From the NCBI RefSeq assembly GCF_042646065.1, contig NZ_JBHRTA010000038.1:496001-560000 (forward strand): a DNA stretch of 64,000 nt, given 5' to 3'. This DNA is from Parapedobacter deserti. GTDB lineage: Bacteria; Bacteroidota; Bacteroidia; Sphingobacteriales; Sphingobacteriaceae. How positions within the stretch are numbered: the first letter of the stretch is position 1; every line of letters starts with the position of its first letter. Positions 34,416-41,246 of this stretch are shown piece after piece. The notes below the pieces were generated by a model. The model was not told where the DNA came from, did not search any database, and was given only the letters and a program-made list of their open reading frames with translations. A program made the translations under genes and the position numbers.

Positions 34416-34787
34416 ATGAAACCAAAACAATGGAAGGTGTCGTTATTAGCGCTGATCGTTATTTGTTTTACCGGGTGCGGAAAGGATAAGGACAGCCCTG
34501 CTCCTGAGCCGCCTCCGGGTAATGGGGGTGGGGAAGTGACGGAAGAGAATGTATCCTACACAAACTTCGTCGGATCACTGTTGCAGTCCAAGTGCAGCAG
34601 TTGCCACACCGGCTCAGGACCGGGCACGTCCCAATGGATGTTCTCCGGATACAATTCGGTGAAAGATAATCTGGCACGTATTAATGACGTGGTTATTGTC
34701 CGCAAAGTGATGCCACAAAACGGTAGTTTATCCAATCGGGAGCTGAATTTATTGAGGGCATGGGTTGATAAAGGCGGGCCGCAATGA
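34416..34787 (+). CDS. Monohaem c-type cytochrome lipoprotein
   Basis: A 123-residue lipoprotein (FTGC, lipidated Cys21) with a Pro/Gly linker and one haem-binding motif CSSCH at 60-64. Met99 in VRKVMPQNGSLSNREL is the likely second iron ligand, and the end LLRAWVDKGGPQ is the usual last helix of small periplasmic cytochromes. It would carry one electron in the periplasm, anchored to a membrane. It follows the PF03640 gene by 34 bp and its stop overlaps the YceI start in an ATGA, so translation is coupled. Confidence 0.9.
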   Translation: MKPKQWKVSLLALIVICFTGCGKDKDSPAPEPPPGNGGGEVTEENVSYTNFVGSLLQSKCSSCHTGSGPGTSQWMFSGYNSVKDNLARINDVVIVRKVMPQNGSLSNRELNLLRAWVDKGGPQ

Positions 34788-35326
34788 TCAACGTTTTGGT
34801 ATGGCTGTTCGTGACGATCCTAAGCTTGCCCGCGGAGGCTCAGGGCATATTGATCGATAAAGAAAGCCGGATATCATTCTTTTCGGAAGCACCATTGGAA
34901 AACATCTCGGCAGAAACAAAAAAGGCGGCCTCAGCGCTTGATATGGATAAGTATGAGATCGCGTTCAAGGTACCCATAAAATCGTTCGTGTTTAAGAAGC
35001 GATTGATGCAGGAACACTTCAACGAAAACTATATGGAGAGCGATAAATTTCCGTACGCCACATTCAGCGGCAAAATCAATGAACCGCTGGATTGGCAAAG
35101 GAATGGCGCCTATCAGGTAACGGTGTCCGGAAACTTGGAAATCCATGGGGTGAAAAAGTTGTACACGACAACGGCGACCATTGAAGTGTCGGAGACAATG
35201 GTGGGGACCACTGCCAAATTCCGGGTCCGGGTGGTGGACCATAATATCAAGATTCCCCGGGTTGTCATCAAAAATATCGCCGAAGTGGTGGAGGTAGACG
35301 TTTCGGCAACTTATCGAAAGCAATAA
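34784..35326 (+). CDS. YceI-family periplasmic protein
   Basis: A 180-residue protein with a cleavable signal (MINVLVWLFVTILSLPAEA). The YceI lipocalin-like fold is marked by ISFFSEAPLENISAETKKA, FKVPIKSFVFKKRLMQEHF, YMESDKFPYATFSGKI, VSGNLEIHGVKK and FRVRVVDHNIKIPRVVIKNIAE. YceI proteins bind isoprenoid chains, including polyprenyl quinones. Between a cytochrome c and an outer-membrane barrel, a lipid-carried redox shuttle is a reasonable hypothesis. Start ATG overlaps the cytochrome stop by 4 bp. Confidence 0.93.
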   Translation: MINVLVWLFVTILSLPAEAQGILIDKESRISFFSEAPLENISAETKKAASALDMDKYEIAFKVPIKSFVFKKRLMQEHFNENYMESDKFPYATFSGKINEPLDWQRNGAYQVTVSGNLEIHGVKKLYTTTATIEVSETMVGTTAKFRVRVVDHNIKIPRVVIKNIAEVVEVDVSATYRKQ

Positions 35327-35342
35327 TAAACTATTTTATTCT

Positions 35343-36296
35343 ATGAATCTATCGCGACTTATCAATCGCATCTTTCTTTTGTCTGTGACCCTGGCGACTT
35401 TTTATGTGCAGCTGGCCGCTCAGACCGATTTGGAAGCGACGCTTGCCGGCGACAGCGTAAACTGGACGCGGGAAGAAGTGGAAGCCACCTTCAAGACCAC
35501 CCGTATCATCAATAGCCAATCTGTCGAGACCATCCGCAAGCGCGAGCTTGATTTCAAGGTAGACCATCGTTTCGGAGATATCGCAGGTGCCAATGGTGGT
35601 GCCAAGAATTTCTTCGGATTGGACAATGCTACCGACATCAAGATTGGCTTTGAGTACGGAGTTACGGACCACCTTAATGTAGGGATTGCGCGGGCAAAAG
35701 GGGCTACGCGCGTGTCGCAGCTGTATGAAGCGAACCTGAAATACCGATTGCTGCGGCAAACGGTCAATGGAAAGATGCCGCTGTCTGTGACGTTATACAC
35801 CAGTGTCGTCATACCAGGGGTGCGCGCAGACCGACAAAATGATGATGAGGCGATTTCATACCGGCAATTTTCCGATCGGCTTAACCTAGTCGGCCAGGTG
35901 ATTATCGCCCGCAAATTCGGGTCAAATCTGTCATTGGCACTGCATCCCACATATATCCGTCGGAATACAACGGCCAATTACGACGGTGAAGAGAACCTGT
36001 TTGCCCTGGGGATAGGGGGAAGGCTGAAGGTAAGCAGGCGTATGGCGCTGGTGATGGATTATTTCCTGCCTTTCCGGTCAACGGCAAGCAAGGAAGGGTA
36101 TGCGGATGCCATCACCGCGTTATACAATCCTTTAGGGGTAGGGTTGGAAATCGAAACGGGCGGGCATGTGTTCAACCTTAACTTTACCAATGCCACGGCT
36201 ATCCAGGAAATGCAATATATCCCCGAAACCACGTCGACATGGACGAAGGGCCAATTCAGGTGGGGTTTTACGATTTCGAGGCGGTTTTCGTTATGA
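35343..36296 (+). CDS. DUF5777-type outer-membrane beta-barrel protein
   Basis: A 317-residue protein with a signal peptide (cleaved near AQT, residues 27-29). The mature part starts with a helical/linker segment (WTREEVEATFKTTRIINSQSVE). It continues with at least ten amphipathic strands such as RELDFKVDHRFGD, DIKIGFEYGVTDHLNVGIARA, SLALHPTYIRRN and GLEIETGGHVFNLNFTNA, and ends FRWGFTISRRFSL. This is the DUF5777 family, which I associate with YceI and cytochrome neighbours in Bacteroidota. Function is unknown. It is 16 bp after the YceI gene. Confidence 0.82.
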   Translation: MNLSRLINRIFLLSVTLATFYVQLAAQTDLEATLAGDSVNWTREEVEATFKTTRIINSQSVETIRKRELDFKVDHRFGDIAGANGGAKNFFGLDNATDIKIGFEYGVTDHLNVGIARAKGATRVSQLYEANLKYRLLRQTVNGKMPLSVTLYTSVVIPGVRADRQNDDEAISYRQFSDRLNLVGQVIIARKFGSNLSLALHPTYIRRNTTANYDGEENLFALGIGGRLKVSRRMALVMDYFLPFRSTASKEGYADAITALYNPLGVGLEIETGGHVFNLNFTNATAIQEMQYIPETTSTWTKGQFRWGFTISRRFSL

Positions 36297-36317
36297 ACCC
36301 CTTAAATCGTACCTTTG
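36287..36317 (+). promoter_or_regulatory. Candidate promoter abutting the DUF2784 start
   Basis: TACCTTTG at 36310-36317 matches TAnnTTTG exactly, and TTCG (one mismatch to TTTG) lies 19 bp upstream at 36287-36290. The -7 box ends only 4 bp before the ATG at 36322, which would give a leaderless or nearly leaderless transcript. Confidence 0.35.
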
Positions 36318-36321
36318 AAGT

Positions 36322-36705
36322 ATGGTTTGGCTGAAATTCCTTGACATTTTCTTTACCCTTCTCCACCTGCTGATTATTGGCTTCAACTTGTTGGGATGGA
36401 TATGGAAACGTACGCAGCGGCTTCACCTGTACAGTGTAATACTCACCGCAGGTTCCTGGCTGCTGCTCGGAATATGGTTTGGAATCGGTTATTGCCCCAT
36501 TACGGATTGGCAATGGCAGGTAAAAAGCAAATTGGGGGAGCATGACCTCCCCAATTCGTTTGTCAAATACCTGTTGGACAACGTTTCCGGTTCAGCTATC
36601 GATGCCGGCTTGGTGGACCGCATTACCGCCATCAGTTTTGCCGTGGTTGCCCTGTTATCTGTCTACCTGAACGTTAGAAAAAAACGGAAAGGGACAACCG
36701 GGTAG
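36322..36705 (+). CDS. DUF2784 integral membrane protein
   Basis: A 127-residue membrane protein with about four helices: residues 5-27, 36-57, a middle loop with GYCPITDWQWQVKSKLGEHDLPNS, and 93-116. The GYCPxTDWQW block is the DUF2784 signature; it holds a conserved Cys. No enzyme activity is established for the family. It is 25 bp after the DUF5777 gene and may be read with it or from its own promoter. Its stop at 36705 abuts the stop of the convergent AtpZ-like gene at 36706 with no spacer or terminator. Confidence 0.85.
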   Translation: MVWLKFLDIFFTLLHLLIIGFNLLGWIWKRTQRLHLYSVILTAGSWLLLGIWFGIGYCPITDWQWQVKSKLGEHDLPNSFVKYLLDNVSGSAIDAGLVDRITAISFAVVALLSVYLNVRKKRKGTTG

Positions 36706-36933
36706 CTATTTCCCCCGTCGTGTCACCGCCCGTATCACGGTATAGATACTGATGCACACGCCGGCTAACGCAAACAACGCCGTCCAAAGCAGCACCTCGC
36801 TGTTCCGCGACTCATCGATCCGGAATCCGATATAAGTAAATACGCCGATAATGGCAATCATTTGAAAGCCCACTCCGGTAAAATAGGCATATTTGCCTAA
36901 GCTTCTATTCGGTGACGGCTTGTGATTTTTCAT
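36706..36933 (-). CDS. AtpZ/AtpI-type small membrane protein
   Basis: A 75-residue protein with two membrane helices (about 14-34 and 47-68) and a charged loop RIDESRNSE between them, matching the AtpZ-type group annotated as putative F0F1-ATPase accessory subunit or ion transporter. The GVFTYIGFRIDE junction is typical. It overlaps the bactofilin gene by 29 bp. In many Bacteroidota this gene leads into the atpB-atpE-atpF operon; here the minus-strand run ends, and no ATP synthase subunit gene follows within the window. Confidence 0.8.
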   Translation of the reverse strand: MKNHKPSPNRSLGKYAYFTGVGFQMIAIIGVFTYIGFRIDESRNSEVLLWTALFALAGVCISIYTVIRAVTRRGK

Positions 36934-37336
36934 AGGAAATGAGCTTCACTTCGGGCAGACGGCCAGGCAGATTTAAGCTTTTACTGGTTGTACACCTGCC
37001 ATTGATAGAAGCCCCGTCTTCCACAACAAAACGCATTGCTTCGATGTCGCCCTGAATCGATGCGGACTGGTTGAGCTGAAGTACCTCCTTTGCGATCACT
37101 TGTCCGCGCACGGTGCCCGAGATTTCGCCAGACTGGCAGTTGATGTGGCCGTCGACCTCCCCGCTTTCGCCGACGACCAGCTTGGCCGTACACGTGACAT
37201 TGCCTGTGATGTGGCCATCGATACGCAAATCTCCCGGGGTGTTGATGTCGCCAGTGATTTCTGTTCCCTGTGCGATTAGGTTGAAGCTGCTCCCCCGTTG
37301 TTCTGGTACTCTTTCGTTTTTCTTGTTTGCAAACAT
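36905..37336 (-). CDS. Bactofilin (polymer-forming cytoskeletal protein)
   Basis: A 143-residue protein with a hydrophilic N tail (1-22) and a right-handed beta-helix made of short repeats such as GDINTPGDLRIDGHITGNV, GESGEVDGHINCQSGEISG and GTVRGQVIAKEVLQL. Bactofilins form filaments without nucleotide and scaffold cell-wall enzymes. The M23 peptidase gene lies directly upstream (32 bp), a conserved pairing that suggests the filament positions this peptidase. The C-terminal tail RLPEVKLISYEKSQAVTE is outside the helix. Confidence 0.93.
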   Translation of the reverse strand: MFANKKNERVPEQRGSSFNLIAQGTEITGDINTPGDLRIDGHITGNVTCTAKLVVGESGEVDGHINCQSGEISGTVRGQVIAKEVLQLNQSASIQGDIEAMRFVVEDGASINGRCTTSKSLNLPGRLPEVKLISYEKSQAVTE

Positions 37337-37368
37337 GCTGGTGTTGCTTAGGTAAATTACGGTATTTG

Positions 37369-38253
37369 TTAAAAAGCTATGTAATCAGTGGGATTTACCG
37401 GATTGCCATTATGCCACAATTCAAAATGAAGGTGTGGACCTGTGCTCAACTCTCCCGTATCACCAGCAAAAGCGATAACTTCGCCACCGCGTACAAAACT
37501 ACCAACTTTTTTGATAATCGAGGCACAATGTTTATACAGAGACAGTATGTTATTGCCATGTTGGACGATCACCACATAGCCGGTTTCAGGGGTATAGGAG
37601 GCGAATACCACATGCCCGCTCAGCGTAGCCCGCACCGGTTCATGCTGTTTCACCGCAATGTCAACCGCGTAATGTTGCTCCTGAGGGTTGAAGCTGGAGC
37701 TGATGATGCCCTTGATGGGATTGTAAAAGGTGTAAGACGAAATCCCGGTCCGGGTACTCCCCGTGTTTTCCGGTAAGTCGTAGGGTGCCCCGGACTCTAC
37801 CAACTCACGCAATGCCAGTTCATCGGCCGAAACGCCGACACCGAATTCGCTGTCTGCGATCACTGCGTTATCTTGATCGCCAATAGGTTGTCTGCTTACT
37901 TGCTCCATTGTCTCACCGGCTTCTCCGCTGATTACCGCCCGGATGTTGTTTAGATAGATTTCGTTCGCCTGTGCCATGTGGTCCAGGGAGTCGATGCGGG
38001 CATAGGCTTCAATCAATCGTCCGCGTTCGTAGCCGCTCAATGACGTCCCGCCTACATATTCACGGAGCGGGGTTGACCGGATCAGCATGATGGTAAATAT
38101 AACGAGTATCACTGCTGCTGATACCGCACCGGTAATCCAATACCACAACCTGCCGGTAAAGGCGGCTTTTTCTTCAAAAGTTTCCTCACGGAGGACCACT
38201 ACCTTGTAGCGCGCATCGAGGGCTTTGCTGAGCTTGTTTTTCCGTTTGGCCAA
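37369..38253 (-). CDS. M23-family membrane-anchored murein endopeptidase
   Basis: A 294-residue protein with a basic cytoplasmic tail, one membrane helix (about 38-58), a coiled or helical stalk (75-160) and a C-terminal LytM domain. The zinc ligands are His194 and Asp198 (QHYAVDIA) and His276 (GPHLHFEL), with His274 as catalytic partner, so all are present. It should cut peptidoglycan cross-bridges. The start is a TTG at 38253 because the first ATG lies inside the membrane helix. It begins the M23-bactofilin-AtpZ run and is divergent from sprE. Confidence 0.92.
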   Translation of the reverse strand: MAKRKNKLSKALDARYKVVVLREETFEEKAAFTGRLWYWITGAVSAAVILVIFTIMLIRSTPLREYVGGTSLSGYERGRLIEAYARIDSLDHMAQANEIYLNNIRAVISGEAGETMEQVSRQPIGDQDNAVIADSEFGVGVSADELALRELVESGAPYDLPENTGSTRTGISSYTFYNPIKGIISSSFNPQEQHYAVDIAVKQHEPVRATLSGHVVFASYTPETGYVVIVQHGNNILSLYKHCASIIKKVGSFVRGGEVIAFAGDTGELSTGPHLHFELWHNGNPVNPTDYIAF

Positions 38254-38293
38254 TGCTTATCCTTTCCCATGCGGTGTATCAAAATAAATTGAT

Positions 38294-38301
38294 TATTTTT
38301 G
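38294..38301 (+). promoter_or_regulatory. Candidate -7 box for sprE
   Basis: TATTTTTG agrees with TAnnTTTG, 61 bp before the sprE start. A -33 TTG at proper spacing is not seen. Confidence 0.3.
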
Positions 38302-38362
38302 CACATGCATTCCCAGCAAAGATATTCATTTTGTATGGTAGATCGGCTAAGAAACAGCGGCA

Positions 38363-41218
38363 TTGAAAAATAACCCTTATTCCTTTTCTCTTATCCGCGT
38401 CAGTGCGTTAGTTATATTGCACTGTGTGGTTATTGCTTGTTCCGTAAACAAGGAACAAGGTCGGTCTGAGTATGATATGATGGAAAATCTAACAGCGAGG
38501 TACAATATTGTGTACCACGGCCGAAAAATCATCGGAGACGTCGAACGGGAAAATTTCGCCCTGCATCAAAATAATTACCAGCAATTGCTGCCTGTCTTTA
38601 TCGAGCCAACTGAAGCGACAGCTTCGGCCAACACCGCGTTGATGGATTCGGTCATCGGCAAAGCATTGAACATTATCAATACAAAGTCCAAAAGCAAGTA
38701 TATTAATGAAGCATATCTGCTTACGGGGAAAGCCAATTATCTGAAAGGGAATTATTATAACGCCACAGAGTTCTTCACCTATGTAGCGAACGCATTCGCC
38801 GACATGCCAGAATACCGGCAGGCCGCTCTGGCTTGGAAAGCACGGTCGCTGATGCAATTGGGTAACCTTACGGAAGCGGGGATGGTGCTGGATACCGTGT
38901 TTATGGGACTGGAGTCAGAAGACAAATCCGTGGGATTGATTTTTGCTGCCCAGGCCAAGCACTACCTGCTTACACACGATGAAGAATCTGCGATTACCAT
39001 GCTCCAGCAGGCCCTTGAACATACCTCGCATAAGCCAACAAAATTGCGTTGGCATTATTTGCTGGGCCAGTTGCTGCAAATGCATGGGCGGGATGAAGAG
39101 GCGTATCGGCACTTTTCCCGTGTGGTGAAGAGTAATGTCGCCTACGAGATGTCGTTTTATGCTGATTTGAACAGGGTATATTTGGCGACGGCAGAAAATC
39201 CTTCCGGCGCAGACCGTGTAAGATTACTGAAACGCATGCTGCGGGACGGCAAAAACACAGCGTTCAGGGATCAGATTCACTACCGGATAGCTGAAATATA
39301 TTACGCAGATGGCAACGTACCCCAAGCCCTCGCCCATTACGAGCTGGCGCTGCGGCAGCAAAGCAACAACCGGTATCAGACCGCAATGAGTTACCTGAAG
39401 CTGGCTGATCATTATTTCGGGCAGGGCGACTACCAGACCAGCAAGCATTATTACGACAGCGTAGGTATGTCTCTTCCGGCTGATTTTCCGGATGCAGGGG
39501 CTGTGCAGCGCAAAATCGCTAACCTGGACGATCTGATAGCCGAATTGCAGACCGTCGCCCGCGAGGACAGCCTGCAATACCTGTCGGGGCTCAACGAAGT
39601 TCAGCGACAGACGGAAATCGACAGCATCATCGCCCGCGACTGCGCTAAGCTCCAACACGACAGCAGGGCGAAAGTGGACAGGAAGAAATCGGGGCAAACA
39701 TCGCCGCGTTCGCCGTTTGATGACATGGTGGGGGGGACGGTGACATATACCGACAATCGCTTCTACTTCAATAACGCCGATGCCATGGCCATGGGACAGG
39801 CCGAATTCAGGCGACGGTGGGGCAGCCGTCCGCTGCGCGACAATTGGCGGTTCAGCGATATGATAGATGGAACGGCGGCTGTTGAACCGCCGAGCGCTAT
39901 CGGTACGGAGACGGCAGCTGCTGCAGACACCGCTGCGCTGGATAGTGCTGCATGGGCTTTCAAGCTACGGGAATCGTACCTGGATGCCCTGCCCAATACC
40001 GCGGAGAAATTAGCCGCTTCACATCAACGCATACACGATGCCCTGCTGCGTATCGGAAATACATACCGCGATGAATTGCGTGACGACGAAGAAGCGGCAA
40101 ATACCTACGAGGAACTGCTGAGACGCTACCCCGATACGGACGATCGCGCATTGCTGTACTATAACCTATATAGGCTTTATGCCCAAACCGATGAGGTGCG
40201 GGCCGCCTATTACCGCGAGAAGCTATTGGCAGAATTTCCGGAGACACTTTACAGCCGGATCATCCGAGATCCTCAATATTTGGCCAAACTTGAACAGCAA
40301 AAGCAGGCGCTGGACGAGGCGTACGAAAAGGTATATACGCAATATACGCAGCAACAGTATAGCCAAGTGGTCGACGAGGTGACACGCTTGCTGAGCCAAC
40401 AGGACGGGAGGCAGCAGACAATGAGCCAATTGGCCTACCTAAGGGCACTGGCGTGGGGCCGGACCTCCGGACTGGATACATTTGAGCACGCACTGAAACA
40501 ACTGGTGGCCGACTTTCCGGACGACAGCCTCATCACGCCGCTGGCCGGTCAGCACCTGGCATTCATCGAAGCCAATAGGGATACCTTGGCTAACCGGATG
40601 GTTGCACTGTACGGAGTCGATGGCAACCGGGCGCGATTTGTAGATGAGCCGACCATGACGTTGTGGCCGCAATTGGTCATCCATAGCGGACCGGATCGGC
40701 CGGTGCCACGCCGTCAACTGGCAGTATCTGCAGCAGGACAGACCGCTGTGCGGGGAAACGCTGGCCTCGGCACGGTACAGGGCTTGGCGAGGCAACAGTT
40801 GGCAAAGACGGCCGAGGTGGGTGAAGTCGGGCCCAACGTCTACCGAAACCTGGAATTGCTGCCCGACTCGGCAACTTACTATTTCGTGATAAATGTGATG
40901 AACGAACGCGTCAACCTCGCTCCCTCAAGGTTCGGCATCGGTCAATTCAACCGTACCCGGTATACGGGGGGCGGAATCAGCCACCAACTGAAGGCGGTAA
41001 ACGATGAAAACCAGCTGATCTACATAGGGCCCTTCGATTCGTATGACAACGCAAAGCTGTACGAAACGCAGATTCTCCCCTTACTGCCCGATATCATGAA
41101 AATCCCGGGCGACATCTACAATACGTTTGTAATTACTGATCGCTATTTTGGCACGCTATCTGATTTTGACAAGATCGACGATTACTATACGATTTATTGG
41201 GAGGAAACGAGTAAGTGA
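38363..41218 (+). CDS. sprE: Type IX secretion / gliding TPR lipoprotein SprE (PorW)
   Basis: A 951-residue lipoprotein (signal ending VVIAC, lipidated Cys26). The N-terminal segment ENLTARYNIVYHGRKIIGD and NNYQQLLPVF matches the start of SprE/PorW. Then follow TPR-type repeats (about 110-420 and 560-720), an acidic and Ala-rich linker (about 440-530), and a C-terminal SPOR-like module (YYFVINVMNERVN to LIYIGPFDSYDNAKLYE). In Flavobacterium and Porphyromonas this protein is needed for the type IX system and links the outer-membrane parts to the motor. The start is TTG at 38363: no in-frame ATG precedes the lipobox. It is followed by the PBP1A-type gene (28 bp) and uvrC. Confidence 0.9.
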   Translation: MKNNPYSFSLIRVSALVILHCVVIACSVNKEQGRSEYDMMENLTARYNIVYHGRKIIGDVERENFALHQNNYQQLLPVFIEPTEATASANTALMDSVIGKALNIINTKSKSKYINEAYLLTGKANYLKGNYYNATEFFTYVANAFADMPEYRQAALAWKARSLMQLGNLTEAGMVLDTVFMGLESEDKSVGLIFAAQAKHYLLTHDEESAITMLQQALEHTSHKPTKLRWHYLLGQLLQMHGRDEEAYRHFSRVVKSNVAYEMSFYADLNRVYLATAENPSGADRVRLLKRMLRDGKNTAFRDQIHYRIAEIYYADGNVPQALAHYELALRQQSNNRYQTAMSYLKLADHYFGQGDYQTSKHYYDSVGMSLPADFPDAGAVQRKIANLDDLIAELQTVAREDSLQYLSGLNEVQRQTEIDSIIARDCAKLQHDSRAKVDRKKSGQTSPRSPFDDMVGGTVTYTDNRFYFNNADAMAMGQAEFRRRWGSRPLRDNWRFSDMIDGTAAVEPPSAIGTETAAAADTAALDSAAWAFKLRESYLDALPNTAEKLAASHQRIHDALLRIGNTYRDELRDDEEAANTYEELLRRYPDTDDRALLYYNLYRLYAQTDEVRAAYYREKLLAEFPETLYSRIIRDPQYLAKLEQQKQALDEAYEKVYTQYTQQQYSQVVDEVTRLLSQQDGRQQTMSQLAYLRALAWGRTSGLDTFEHALKQLVADFPDDSLITPLAGQHLAFIEANRDTLANRMVALYGVDGNRARFVDEPTMTLWPQLVIHSGPDRPVPRRQLAVSAAGQTAVRGNAGLGTVQGLARQQLAKTAEVGEVGPNVYRNLELLPDSATYYFVINVMNERVNLAPSRFGIGQFNRTRYTGGGISHQLKAVNDENQLIYIGPFDSYDNAKLYETQILPLLPDIMKIPGDIYNTFVITDRYFGTLSDFDKIDDYYTIYWEETSK

Positions 41219-41246
41219 ATAAGTGAGTACGCAGTACTAGACGATA

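Noticed and set aside
36706..36933. Second, longer protein from AtpZ plus bactofilin as a fusion
   Set aside because: The genes overlap in different frames with separate starts; no frameshift is needed.
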